From Trametopsis cervina (Eukaryota > Basidiomycota > Agaricomycetes > Polyporales > Irpicaceae), in the NCBI GenBank assembly GCA_022385755.1, contig MU278366.1:543185-581351 (forward strand): a stretch of 38,167 nt of DNA. The letters are read 5' to 3'. A program made the translations under genes and the position numbers. The stretch's first letter is position 1. Each line of letters begins with the position of its first letter. Below are positions 1 through 9,784 of the stretch, piece after piece. The notes under the pieces were generated by a model that was not told the origin of the DNA, ran no database searches, and saw only the letters and a list, made by a program, of their open reading frames with translations.

Positions 1-1243
1 AAGATGTGATTCATCAGGGATTGGAACGTAGCCGGCGAGTTTGTCATCCCGAAGAACATGACTTTTGGTTCGTACAGTCCGTACGGAGTGATAAAAGCTC
101 CCTTCCATTCGTCGCCTTCTTTGATGCGGACGTTGGTATAGCCCCATCGGACATCAAACTTAGTGAAGATGTTGGCATCTTTCAGCTTATTGATGATATC
201 TGATGCGAGGGGCAAGGGGTAGCGGTTTTTGACCGTAAACTTGTTCAGAGGTCGATAGTCTTGGATCAGACGGAGTTCTCCGTTCTTTTTTTTGACGAAG
301 AAGACAGGGACGGAGTAAGGGGATTTGGAAGGACCGATGGTGCCTTTCTCGCTTTCCTCCTTGATCCATTGACGTAAGGTTTCGTGCTCGGCAGGAGACA
401 ACGGGTATACCTTGCTGCGGATCGTCTGCGGCGCATCGGGTGATAAGTCGATGGCGTGATCCCACGGCTGATGTTTAGGTAACCGATGTGACTCCTCTTC
501 AGAGAAGACCTTGGCGTGAACATGATATTCGGACGGCACTAACTCATTGAAAGACTTTTTGGGTTTATCCTTTAAGGCGTCAACCGCAAGTTTTGTAGAG
601 TAGGTAAATCCAGCACAGCTCCAGACTTCATCGTCTGAGTGGTGGATAATACCGGCCTTAATCCATTGACGACGCTCGAGCCTATTGGCCTCGATGCGTG
701 AGAATAAGTCGTCTGCTTCTTCCGAGCTGACCGGAAGAGTCATTTCTCCTTTTGTCCAGTTGATGATAGGATTGATGCGCGTAAGCCAAGGAAGGCCTAG
801 GATCAGATCCTCTGGTCCGATGTCTGTTACGAGGAACTCGACATTTTCCGTGTAATCACCGAGCATGAGTCGAAGTCGTACGAAGTGCGTGATAGATCCA
901 GCTTTATTATTGCTTCCGTCGATATTACGGAGACCAATAACTTTGTTAAGTGGGTGCTGTATCATGTTGTTATCGCGTGCAAACTTAGAACTGATGAACG
1001 TTGCTGTTGCACCAGAGTCGACCATTGCAGGGATAACAAGACTTCTATTCATTCCGGTGATTGTTACAGGTACACGAAAATGAGACGAGTTCGCATCTAG
1101 ACTGCTTATTGTACACGAGGAAATCGAGTCGTACATAGACCGAGACAAAGGAGACGAGGGAACAGGAGAGACGAGAGACGAGGTGCGTGACGACGCTGAA
1201 GACGGGCCCAAAGCCTCAGCTTTGGTTTGAGCCCGTTCTAAAA
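1..1243 (-). CDS. pol: Ty3/gypsy pol, N-terminal part: aspartic protease and reverse transcriptase (runs off left edge)
   Basis: On the minus strand an uninterrupted frame runs from the end of gag to base 1. It contains a retropepsin active site MVDSGATATF near 1009-1026 with the downstream LILGLPWL flap/helix motif near 785-815. The reverse transcriptase begins with SPYSVPVFFVKKKNGELRLI, then QDYRPLNKFTVKNRYPLP and the first catalytic-aspartate block FTKFDVRWGYTNVRIKEGDE. The window ends within the MTNSPATFQSLMNHI block, before the YxDD motif. The frame is -1 relative to gag and overlaps its end, so expression as a Gag-Pol fusion would need a -1 shift at the TTTTTAG that carries the gag stop. 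No stop codon or frameshift is visible in this portion. Confidence 0.9.
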
Positions 1244-2929
1244 ATGTCCTTGGACCTTCTTCATGAGTTCGTCCATGCCTTTCTGCTGGATCTTGATCAT
1301 ATCAAGCATCGCGGCGAGGGAGGCTTCTGCAGGCTCAGACGTCGATGACGATGCTGCAACGGAGGCGGGAGCGGGGGTAACCGTGACGGGGACGGAGGCA
1401 GCAACTCTCTGCGATCCATCAGACTTAGGCCGGCCGAGAAGGCGGTTCAGGCAGACGTTAGACCAGTGACCTTCTTTTCCGCAGTACTTGCATTTCTGTT
1501 CGCCCTGGTGTATACCGTCGTTCTTCCGATGCTTCGTGGAACCACAGGTCATGCACCGTTTGGACATGATCTTGCGGTGACCAGCACGGATCGACTCGAT
1601 GTCGCGAGGGGTGATTTCGGCAAACTCCTTTTCGAGGTTAACAGCGGAGATGCTTTCGAACCGACTCGCGTCGATGTCCATGGGCGTGGCGGTGGAGGCA
1701 GGGGTCTGACGGTGGTTTCCGGAGGACCTAGACGATGAGGACATGTACGCGGGGAGCTCACCACGCTTGGCAGCTTTGTCGCCCTGCAGGTCTCGGATCT
1801 GAGTCTCAGCCTTCTGGCACTGACTGACGAGCTCGGCATAGGTCGTGGCGCGATGCTCGTAGTAAGAGATACGGGTACCATATTCGTCATTAAGACCGAG
1901 ACGAAGGTAATCCATGAGGCCAGCGTCATCCCAACCAGTACGTCCAGAATACTGTTCGAACTCCGCCTTGTAAGCCGCGAAGGACTTGCTTCCCTGCCGG
2001 ATCTGACGAATCTTGGCGCGAGCTTCCTGTTCCTCGTTCAGGGGTTCGAAGTTCGCTTTATAATTGTCGATAAACTTATCCCAGCTATCTTCGAAAATGA
2101 TGTCACCCTGACCGAGTTTGTCCATGTGTGGGCGGGCCCAACTGGCCGCTTTACCGGTGAGGAAGGACATGAAGGATGCCATCCTTTTGGTATTCTGGAT
2201 GACGGGTTTTCCATCCTCTGTCCTTTTCAGGGAGTTATCCGGGTTTCGCTCGGTGAAGCGGTCGACGTTGTCGATAAGCCATACTTGGAAATTTGTCCGG
2301 TAGACTCGTGACGCATCCATCCCTTCACCGTCGTATGTGTCGGGACGTCTTACAACACCTTCTCGACGAGAGGATGAGGCCGGGGCAACCGTGGTTGCAG
2401 AGATTGTTCCAGTGTGGGTGGTCAGGTTTGTAACCTGAGTCGTCAGGTTGGTCACGTTTGTGGTCAGGTTGTTGACCGTGTCGGTGAGCGTGGCTAAAGC
2501 CCGGAGGAGTTGATCAGGGGTGAGGGCAGCAGCCATGGCGGGGGAAACCGGAGGAGGATCGGACGCGAGAGGAGGAGGAGAGGCTACTCTGGGTGTTTGT
2601 GGGAGGGACCGGAGTATTTCCAGGAATCGTGTGAATTCCGGACCGACACCGGCAAGCCGTGGGGTTTGCGACGGAGTGGGTTCTGGTGACGGTATTCGGA
2701 CGGGACTTTCGTGGAGGAGGATTCGTTGAAGTGTGACGCTCGTGTAGAGGCGTTGTACACTTTCGATGTCTGGGTGCTCAGGGTTGTTGTGTCGATACGG
2801 ACACGGCTGTTCAGGACAAGCATAGAGGCGTGTGTTTGGTGTATCGATTTCTAGGGAGGCCCAAACGTCGTCTCCGTCAGGGTATACGAAATGTGCAGCG
2901 TCAGAGTGTGACCAGATGCGAGAAGCCAC
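1238..2929 (-). CDS. gag: Ty3/gypsy Gag polyprotein with CCHC zinc knuckle
   Basis: A 563-residue minus-strand frame. Residues about 1-130 are low-complexity and proline-rich. A run of TN[LV]TT/TQVTNL repeats (about 145-170) suggests a short coiled or fibrous spacer. Residues about 200-390 match the retrotransposon Gag capsid-like fold (WARPHMDKL, FIDNYKANFEPLNEEQEARAKI, FAAYKAEFEQYSGRTGW, LNDEYGTRI). Near the C-terminus is a nucleic-acid-binding knuckle CKYCGKEGHWSNVC (CX2CX4HX4C), preceded by another Cys pair (CMTC). The protein should assemble the virus-like particle and bind element RNA. Pol starts in the -1 frame at its end, and a separate frame ends 16 bases upstream of its ATG. Confidence 0.92.
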   Translation of the reverse strand: MASRIWSHSDAAHFVYPDGDDVWASLEIDTPNTRLYACPEQPCPYRHNNPEHPDIESVQRLYTSVTLQRILLHESPVRIPSPEPTPSQTPRLAGVGPEFTRFLEILRSLPQTPRVASPPPLASDPPPVSPAMAAALTPDQLLRALATLTDTVNNLTTNVTNLTTQVTNLTTHTGTISATTVAPASSSRREGVVRRPDTYDGEGMDASRVYRTNFQVWLIDNVDRFTERNPDNSLKRTEDGKPVIQNTKRMASFMSFLTGKAASWARPHMDKLGQGDIIFEDSWDKFIDNYKANFEPLNEEQEARAKIRQIRQGSKSFAAYKAEFEQYSGRTGWDDAGLMDYLRLGLNDEYGTRISYYEHRATTYAELVSQCQKAETQIRDLQGDKAAKRGELPAYMSSSSRSSGNHRQTPASTATPMDIDASRFESISAVNLEKEFAEITPRDIESIRAGHRKIMSKRCMTCGSTKHRKNDGIHQGEQKCKYCGKEGHWSNVCLNRLLGRPKSDGSQRVAASVPVTVTPAPASVAASSSTSEPAEASLAAMLDMIKIQQKGMDELMKKVQGHF

Positions 2930-2945
2930 TTTTTATTTACTACTT

Positions 2946-3701
2946 CTAGTGTTTTATAGTAAATAGTGGTGTACCGAACTCCTCTACAACAAAGCGTACG
3001 TGCTCCTCGTACTTTGGACGGAGCGGGGTGAAGGAACGTCCCTTCAAAAGCAGGAAGCAGCGTTCGAGGACTTTCTTGTCCTGAAGCGACCAGCTTTCCA
3101 GTCTAAGCTCAAGCGCCTGATAGAGGTCGTCTACCAGGTGTGCCACACGTTCAAGACCCTGTTTCAGGTCTGGGGCAAGCTTGTATCTCTTTTCGCAATT
3201 GAAAAGAGGCAGCAAGCGCCTTTGAACGGCTTCGAAACGGGGACCCAGGAGCTTAGCTAGATCCTCGTTCGTTTTCTTATTGAAGTCGATTAAGATCGGC
3301 TTCGGGGCGGAGAGGGTTGCCGCAGCTCTACGAGCGTTGGCGGAGGCGGCGTCGGATAGGCGTTCGAGGAGAGGGGGCTTCGAAGGAAGCGCTGCGCGTT
3401 CTCGCTCGAGGTCGGCTTTCTCGCGGCGGAATTGTTCGTAAGCCTTATCGAGAGCTTCACGATCTTGACGAAGGCGTTCTTCAGTGAGGACAGGGCGATG
3501 GACTCGTTCCGGAGGGGTGGAGACGAAGTCGACGATGGCGCGCACGTCGGAGTTGGTGAACCGGTGGGGAGAACCGGCTTGTCGTTTTTCTTTGAGCGCG
3601 TCAAAGAAGGATTGTGGGAGCTTGTTCCGTACTCGTGGAACAGAGGCGGGAGGGAGATCCTTGCGAAGGTCTTTCGACTTCGAAGAAGACGCCTTGGGCA
3701 C
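2946..3701 (-). CDS. Upstream open frame of the Ty3 element, unknown function
   Basis: A 251-residue minus-strand frame between the primer-binding site region and gag. The N-terminus is lysine/serine/proline-rich (MPKASSSKSKDLRKDLPPAS). The middle is a charged, probably helical segment around EQFRREKADLERERAAL (about residues 90-110), and the C-terminal third is leucine-rich and helical. No catalytic motif is visible. The stop lies 16 bases before the gag ATG and in a different frame, so it could be a separate leader protein or an N-terminal Gag extension joined by frameshifting. Because it is intact in an element whose gag and pol are intact, it is likely translated. Confidence 0.7.
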   Translation of the reverse strand: MPKASSSKSKDLRKDLPPASVPRVRNKLPQSFFDALKEKRQAGSPHRFTNSDVRAIVDFVSTPPERVHRPVLTEERLRQDREALDKAYEQFRREKADLERERAALPSKPPLLERLSDAASANARRAAATLSAPKPILIDFNKKTNEDLAKLLGPRFEAVQRRLLPLFNCEKRYKLAPDLKQGLERVAHLVDDLYQALELRLESWSLQDKKVLERCFLLLKGRSFTPLRPKYEEHVRFVVEEFGTPLFTIKH

Positions 3702-3857
3702 TATGCAGAGCCAAGCGTTAGCAAAGCACCAATGCTTTCAGCGGCCTTCCCAACAGGGAGAGGTTATGCTTACTATTGGCGTTGTGATGTGGAAAGTGGA
3801 ATAAACTTTTTTAAAGCAGGCGGGGGAGCCCGAAAACTAGCCACCAGGCCTGAAGAG

Positions 3858-3867
3858 ATCTCGACCT
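3858..3867 (-). promoter_or_regulatory. Predicted primer-binding site of the Ty3 element (self-priming type)
   Basis: Two bases inside the LTR end (3870) the minus strand reads AGGTCGAGAT. It is the exact reverse complement of ATCTCGACCT at 4073-4064 of the same LTR, which lies about 34 bases after a TATAAATA box and so at the expected start of the element transcript. In Tf1-type elements the 5' end of the transcript folds back onto a PBS adjacent to the LTR and primes minus-strand synthesis instead of a tRNA. The complementarity is seen directly; the priming role is inferred. Confidence 0.65.
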
Positions 3868-3977
3868 AATGTCACGGAGACTGAGTCACGTGACGTATAG
3901 GGATAACCCTTATCTCAAGACACCAAAGGTGTTAACTCCTTATTCAGGAGTAGACAGCTAGTGAACTGTGCGCAAAG

Positions 3978-4043
3978 CTAGCCCAGTGAAGACCAGATGA
4001 TATTAGTAAGTAATGATACAATACAAGTAACTAAGCGGCTTAC
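3978..4043 (-). other. Intron-like segment in the LTR leader, one period of a tandem duplication
   Basis: The minus strand has a GTAAGC donor at 4043, an ACTAAT branch-like motif, and an acceptor CTAG ending at 3978, giving 66 nt, a typical intron size for this genome. The plus-strand 19-mer at 3978-3996 recurs exactly at 4044-4062, so the putative intron equals one repeat period. The solo LTR at 6687-7372 keeps the same GTAAGC, ACTAAT and CTAG elements with diverged repeats. Splicing is not demonstrated. Confidence 0.4.
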
Positions 4044-4063
4044 CTAGCCCAGTGAAGACCAGA

Positions 4064-4107
4064 AGGTCGAGATGAGGGCTAGGAGCGATGAAGGTCGGGT
4101 ATTTATA
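4064..4107 (-). promoter_or_regulatory. LTR promoter: TATA box and predicted transcript start
   Basis: On the minus strand TATAAATA occupies 4107-4100, followed about 34 bases later by ATCTCGACCT (4073-4064), the stretch complementary to the PBS. The same arrangement is conserved in the solo LTR, with TATAAATA at 6926-6919 and AGGTCGAGAT on the plus strand near 6882-6892. This orients the LTR on the minus strand and ties it to the Ty3 element to its left rather than to the copia element to its right. Confidence 0.6.
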
Positions 4108-4569
4108 CTACTGGGTCTGCGCACGGACCACTTTAGGGCGGGACGGACAGAACAATAGAACAATAGTGCGACGCGACAATAGAAAGGGAACAAAGGGAGA
4201 GAACAATGGAGACGGGGACAATAGAACAATAGACGAAGGGGGACAATAGGAATGGTGCCACTTCGGGCGTAATTACTAAGTGCCGAGCCTGAGTCATAGA
4301 CCGATGGACCGGAAGTCCGAAGGGTCGGGGAAGAGAAGAGTCCGAGGCTCCGGAAGGGTCCGGGAGCCGTGCGGAGTTGTGGGGCCGGTGATGTCGCTAT
4401 CAGTCCGGGCCGGGCGAGGAGCGCAGGTGCGCGTGCATGTGCAAGTCATGTGATCGTGTGGGTCATGAGACCGCGTCGACGAGTCACGTGATCGCGAGGA
4501 CGTGTAGGACGCGCCAAAATAAAAGAAAGAAAATCGAATAAATTGGGCGCCACGCGTATAACCATGACA

Positions 4570-6686
4570 AAGGTGGAGCGCAATGCGTTGTGCGCCGTCT
4601 TGATGAGTAAGATGCCAGATAGCATCTTCTTAATGATTAAATCCCTAAAAGAACCACATGAGCTGATGGACGCTTTGAAAGCCCGATTCGGTGTGAGCAC
4701 CACGATCACTCAGGCGAACTCCCTCGAACGCCTCTACACCCTGAAGTGCGCTGATGGGAAGAAGATACAGGTGCACCTTGACAATCTCATTCAGATCAAG
4801 GACGCCCTTGCCGAGGCAGGTGTCACCATCACGGATCGAGATTTTCTCTTCACCATCATCTCGTCCATTCCCCAGAGTTACAAGGCCATCGTGGCCACGT
4901 ACGAGAACTCCATCCGTGTTCACAACTCGACTGTCCCTGCTGCTATGCAAAAGCAGATGACCTCACAGGACTTGATCAATCTTGTCCGAGCAGAAGTGCA
5001 GTCGCGCGCAACTGTGAGTGGCACATTGCGATCCAAAAAGGAGGAATCTGCAAACAGTGCCGCACCATCCAGAGGTAAAGGACGAGGACAAGGCAGAAAG
5101 CCGAAAGGAAGAGGACAAGACAAGGGAAAAGCTGCTGCATCAACAGCAGACAGCGCCGACATCACCTGTTACCGCTGCGGTGGCAAGGGTCACAAGTCGA
5201 ACACTTGCTCGACTCCAGCTCCAAAGAAGAAGAAGCGCGCGAATGCTGCTGTGGAGAAAGCAAAGTCAACCGCTGGCGAGTCAGCTGCTGGCACACAGGT
5301 TGTCGACACTCCTAATACGGATGTTCCCACGTCACCACGTGAGGTAGACTTATGTGGCCTCGTCGAGTGCTCTGAGTATGCCAGCGCCGGCATTACTGAA
5401 CCTCACCATGACCTCTCTCTCATTGTCGACATCTATGACTTTGGTGCCACAAGCCACATGACTCCATACCGCCACTTGCTCGAACATTACCGCCCACTCG
5501 AGTCCTACAACATCCGTGCAGCAAACTCCCAGTTATTCAAGGTCGCGGGCAAGGGCGACATGTATATCACTATGCCCAATGGCGAGTCCGGCTCACGCTA
5601 CCTGCTTCGCGGCGTACTCTAGGCGCCCAGCATGTCGACTACACTCATCTCACTTGGTAAACTCGAGGCTGCAGGTGTCCATGTCTCCCTTCGGGACGGA
5701 CACTGCCAGTTGCACGAAGGACCCCGTGAACCCGTTATTGCCCGCATACCTAAGGTCAACGGACTGTACTACGTCACCCAGGATGAGGAATACGGCCTTA
5801 GCACTGCCGCACCCCAAGTGTCCCTATACGAGCTGCATAAGCAGCTGGGACATGTCTTCTATGCCTATCTGAAGCATATGCTAAAGGACGGCTTGCTCGC
5901 AGGGATCTCTGTTGATCCCGCGCAGCTAGAGGAGGTGGAATGTGACGCATGCCTTCGCGCGAAGGCTACACGCAAGGCGATCGCGCCTGCCAGGACGTCT
6001 CCGTGGGCGGAGCACTTCAGTGACCTCATCCACATGGATATCTGGGGCCCTGCACCTGTGCAGACTGCTCACCACGGTCAGTACACCCTGACAATACTGG
6101 ACGACGCGACTTCTTAGCTCGAGGAGCTGATCTTGAAGAGCAAAGATGAAGCCTTTGTGAAGTACGTCACTTTCGAAAGCAGCTGTGAGACGCAGCACAG
6201 CGTCCACATTAAGTGCGCACACTCCAACCACAGCGGTGAATTCCTCTCTGTCGACATGATCGCTTATCTCGACCATCGCGGGACTGAGCAGAAGCTTACT
6301 GTCCATGACACCCCGGAACACAATGGTGCTGCAGAGCGCTGTCATCGCACTATCTTCAATGCTGTTCGAGCTATGCTTGTCTCTTTTGGTCTGCCGCGCT
6401 CTCTCTGGGGTTTTGCGCATCAGTACGCCGTCTATCTCTTCAACCGCACCGCTCACCGTGGAATTGAGTACAAGATCCCCTATAAAGTTCGCTCTAGCAC
6501 CACGCCTGATGTCGGCATGCTGTGCGAGTTCGGCACCATTTGCTACGTTCGCAGAGCAGCCTCTACTCCAAAACTCTCTGATCACGCCCAGGAAGAGCAC
6601 TGGCTTGGTCTCGATGCCACCTCAAATGGATATTGGATCTACTGGCCCAGCACTCAGCAGGCAACTGTAGAACACAATATCGTGTT
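4570..6686 (+). pseudogene. Ty1/copia gag, protease and integrase, degenerate
   Basis: It starts abruptly at the LTR junction within the UBN2-type gag (NALCAVLMSKMP, KEPHELMDALKARFG, SYKAIVATYEN). A CCHC knuckle CYRCGGKGHKSNTC follows. The protease active site reads YDFGATSHM, where the family has DSG, so Ser is replaced by Phe (5440-5442). TAG at 5620-5622 interrupts the frame just before the conserved STTLISLGKLEAAG block. The GAG-pre-integrase zinc site (HKQLGH...CDACLRAK) and integrase DIWGP block follow, then TAG at 6115-6117. The second integrase block reads HSNHSGEF where the family has a catalytic Asp, so the Asp is lost. The PEHNGAAER glutamate block remains. The segment ends at NIVF, where the solo LTR is inserted. 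Confidence 0.88.
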
Positions 6687-7372
6687 TGTCACGGAGACTG
6701 GTCACGTGACGTATAGGGATCACCCTAGAACTCAAGACACCAAGAGGTGTAATCCTTTATGCAAGGAAAACAGCTAGTAAGCTATGCGCAAATCTAGCCC
6801 AGTAAAGACCAAATGTATTAGTAACTACTTATGATACATGAAAAGATAACAAAAGGCTTACCTAGCTCAGTAAAGACCAAAAGGTCGAGATGAGGGCTAG
6901 GAGCGATGAAGACCGGGTATTTATACTACTGAGTCTGCGCACGGACCATTTTAGGGCAGGGCAGATGAGACAATAGACAATAGTGCGGTGCGACAATAGA
7001 AAGAGGACAATGGAAAAGGAACAATAGAGAACAATGACGAAGGGGGATAATAGGAATGGTGCCACTCCAGGCGTAATTACAAATGCCGAGCCTGAGTCAT
7101 AGACCGATGGACCGGAAGTCCGATGGGTCGGGGAAGGGAAGAGTCTGAGGTTCCGGAGGGATCCGGAGACCGTGCGAAGTTGCAGAGCCGGTGATGTCAT
7201 TATCAGTCCGGGCCGAGTGAGGAGCGCGAGTGCGCGTGCATGTGCATGTCATGTGATCGTGCAGGTCATGAGACCGTGTCAACAAGTCACGTGATTGCGA
7301 GGACGTGTAGGACGCGCCAAAATAAAATAAAAGAAATCAAATAAATTGGGCGCTACACGTATAACCATGACA
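6687..7372 (-). repeat. Solo LTR of the Ty3 family inserted in copia integrase
   Basis: 686 bp with ends TGTCACGGAGAC and ATAACCATGACA, colinear with the LTR at 3870-4569. It is flanked by identical GTGTT at 6682-6686 and 7373-7377. Removing the LTR and one GTGTT restores the copia reading frame across the junction (NIVF then SAREMPL). No internal Ty3 sequence is present, so it is the product of LTR-LTR recombination after insertion. The TATAAATA box (6926-6919, minus) and the start-site 10-mer are conserved. Confidence 0.93.
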
Positions 7373-7781
7373 GTGTTCTCTGCACGGGAGATGCCACTTA
7401 TTGAGGGGGAGCAGCTCGACTTTGAGCTAAGTCTTGACCATATCAATGATACATCACCTGCTTCAGACTCACCTTCTGTGTCTGACGATGAGGACAAATA
7501 TACTGAGGACCCCTCTGAAGTCATCATTTCAGACGAAGAGCCACTGTCGCTAGGCAAGCGTGTTCGGAAGCCCTCTGCGAAGCTACACAAGATCCGTGAA
7601 AATCGCGCCATCACTGGCAATGAACTCGACAAGCCTGAATCTGTCATCACTGCAAACCTTGTCCATGCCATGTTCGACGTCGCCTCCATGGACCCTTGCA
7701 CTCTAGCTGAAGCCATGAAGTGACTGAACTGGAACAACATCCATGCCGCCATGAACAACGAGATCTCACGCCTGGAAGGTC
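7373..7781 (+). pseudogene. Ty1/copia pol, linker between integrase and reverse transcriptase
   Basis: Continuation of the copia frame downstream of the solo LTR. An acidic/serine-rich spacer (residues coded at about 7440-7560) carries the copia-typical GKRVRKPSAKL linker. Then comes TGA at 7721-7723, followed in frame by LNWNNIHAAMNNEISRLEG, the block that precedes the reverse transcriptase in copia elements. The family normally has an Arg or a similar residue at the stop position, so CGA to TGA is likely. The segment ends in the 8-bp target duplication of the palindromic element. Confidence 0.85.
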
Positions 7782-9784
7782 CTCATCAGGCTACTGGGAC
7801 AAGGTGCTAATAGCCCTCATGTCGTCTATATGTGGAGGCTGCTAATTGCACCCCTCCCTTGGTAGCCTGGGTCACCTACGACAGCTTAGGATCAACCAAA
7901 TGAGCGCTTTGGGCTTTCTGGTAGGTTGCCCTGGGCTGATCTGGGAGACCTATATAATAGCTTGGTAGACCACAGAATAATATTGCATCATAGGGTATCT
8001 GGGGTCCTTGACGGCTAATTGAAGTCTGATTCGTAAATTTGTTATACTATCATTGATGACTGCTAAACTTTGTATATATTATACACTTAGCTTATTATCT
8101 AACACAGATAATGAGATATAGATTTGTTATTAAGTAAAAAAGTGAATGTTACTTAGTAACAAATAACAGTAATAGGTTTTTCTTACTCAATACAAATAGA
8201 TTTGTTACTTGTTAATAATATGTTTATAATATAGTCATAGAGCTTTATTTCTCTTTGAGGTAATTGATATAAAGGACTGATTACATAAGCCTTCAGTAGT
8301 AGAATGATAAATTACCATAATGGGAAATTACTGAATATTAAGATTTATCAATAAAGAAAAGGGGTATGAAGATAGTTTGATGCCTTGAGAATATAGCATA
8401 GAGCTATATATGAGTGTTTGTAAAAGAATGGGGATGATATCTATGTTGGTTGTGCTAAAATAGACATGTTCTCCTCTTCCTCTTTTCAATTTCAAAAGTG
8501 TCTTACCATAGCATCAGCTGTATAGATATCACTGTTCTGGGGTCTTTCAAACCTGTTATAGTATGTATATGGTATGTGTAATCAGTTTCAGAAGCATCCC
8601 ATCAGCATTGATGCTTTTAGAGGCCTACAAACATGTGACAGTGCAAAAACACCCTTTATCATCTCTAGACAGTTGAGTATTCCGATTCAGATCAAGCTGA
8701 TGTCTGGAGTGTGTTCCTCACCCCAAAATACCCCCACTCAAGACCCAAGATCATTTATAATATCTGTTCTTAAAGTGAAATAGGGGAGGTTGTAGTTAGA
8801 GTGCATGTCAAGCACTGAATAAGTGGTCCAACCTGAACTGATACACTGTAACTAATGTTAGTACAAGTGTTCATGATATTAAGATGCTGGAAATGGTCTT
8901 GGGCCTTGAGTAGGGGTATTTTGGGGTGGGGAACACACTCCAGATATCAGCTTGACCTGAATCAGAATACTCAACTGTCTAGAGATGATAAAGGGTGTTT
9001 TTGCACTGTCACATGTTTGTAAGCCTCTAGAAGCATCAATACTAATGGAATACCTTTGAAACTGATTACACATACTATATACATACTATAACAAGTTTTT
9101 AAGACCTCAGATTAGTAATATTCACACAGCTGATGCTATGGTAAAATAGCTTTGTATTTGAAGAGGGGAGAAGGAGAACATGTCTATTTTGGCACAACCA
9201 ACATAGATATCATCTCCATTTCTTTACAGGCACTCATAAATAGCTCTATACTATACTCTCCAGATATGAGACCATCTTTATACCCCTTCTCTTTATTGAT
9301 AAACCTTAATATTCATTAATTTCCCAATATGGTAGTTTACTATTCTACCATTATAGCACTATGTAGTCAGTCCTTTATTAACACTCTATTAATTGCCTTA
9401 AAGGGAAATAAAGATCTATGACTATGTAATAAGCATATTTTCAATAAGTAACAATTTTGTTTGTATTGAGTGAGAAAACATATTACTATCATTTTTTATT
9501 GAGTAACCAAAGCTTAGTAGTCATTAATGGTAGTATAACAAAATTATAAACAAGGCTTCAAATAGACATCAAGGACCCTAGATACCCTATGATGTAGTAT
9601 TATTCTGTGGTCTACCAAGCTATTATATAGGTCTCCCAGATTAGCTCAGGGCAACCTACCAGAAAGCCCAAAGCGCCCATCTGGTCGTAGGTGACCCAGG
9701 CTATCAAGGGAGGGGTGCAATTAGCAGCCTCTACATATAGACGACATGAGGGCTATTAGCACCTTGTTCCAGTAGCCTGATGAG
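7782..9784. mobile_element. Palindromic (foldback) transposable element, 2.0 kb, non-autonomous
   Basis: Nearly the whole element is one inverted repeat. The left arm runs from 7782 (CTCATCAGGCTACTGG) to about 8760; the right arm runs from about 8880 to 9784 (CCAGTAGCCTGATGAG). The arms differ by scattered substitutions and small indels, and a short centre of roughly 100 bp is unpaired. It is flanked by an 8-bp duplication GGAAGGTC (7774-7781 and 9785-9792), and removing it joins the copia frame (RLEG then RKSWIYVD). No transposase is encoded; the only open frames are short mirror images in the two arms. An 8-bp duplication suits hAT-like transposases, but the end sequence is not one I recognise. 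Confidence 0.9.

Larger units (their letters stand above)
1..4569 (-). mobile_element. Ty3/gypsy retrotransposon, 5' portion (LTR, gag, start of pol)
   Basis: Read on the minus strand, the order is LTR (4569 to 3870), primer-binding site, an upstream open frame, gag with a zinc knuckle, then protease and reverse transcriptase running off the left edge. All these frames are long and almost undamaged, unlike the copia element it interrupts, so it looks younger. The right boundary is sharp: LTR bases TG...CA end at 4569 and copia gag coding resumes at 4570. The bases 4570-4574 (AAGGT) are therefore the predicted 5-bp target duplication, whose second copy should lie left of the window. Self-priming at the PBS suggests the Tf1/sushi branch of chromoviruses. 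Integrase and any chromodomain are outside the window, so that assignment is inferred. Confidence 0.85.
3870..4569 (-). repeat. 5' LTR of the Ty3 element (700 bp)
   Basis: Bounded by TG...CA (plus strand starts TGTCACGGAGACTG and ends ATAACCATGACA). It is alignable end to end with 6687-7372, which has a proven 5-bp target duplication and so fixes the ends of the family. Features on the minus strand are U3 with the TATA box, a predicted transcript start near 4073, and a leader containing an intron-like segment (3978-4043) bounded by two perfect 19-bp direct repeats. The flanks are CCTAA (3865-3869, inside the element) and AAGGT (4570-4574, copia gag). Confidence 0.85.

Noticed and set aside
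6..203. Short plus-strand open frame at the left edge
   Set aside because: It lies antisense to the conserved reverse-transcriptase sequence of the Ty3 element.
3870..7372. The two 690-700-bp direct repeats as a pair of LTRs of one copia element
   Set aside because: The second has its own GTGTT duplication inside the integrase frame, the copia 3' LTR at 11287 is unrelated, and the TATA/PBS geometry puts the LTR on the minus strand with the Ty3 element.
8574..9073. Two similar open frames of 64-69 residues on opposite strands in the palindrome
   Set aside because: They are the same sequence seen in the two inverted arms; mirror symmetry of the repeat explains the similarity and no domain is present.
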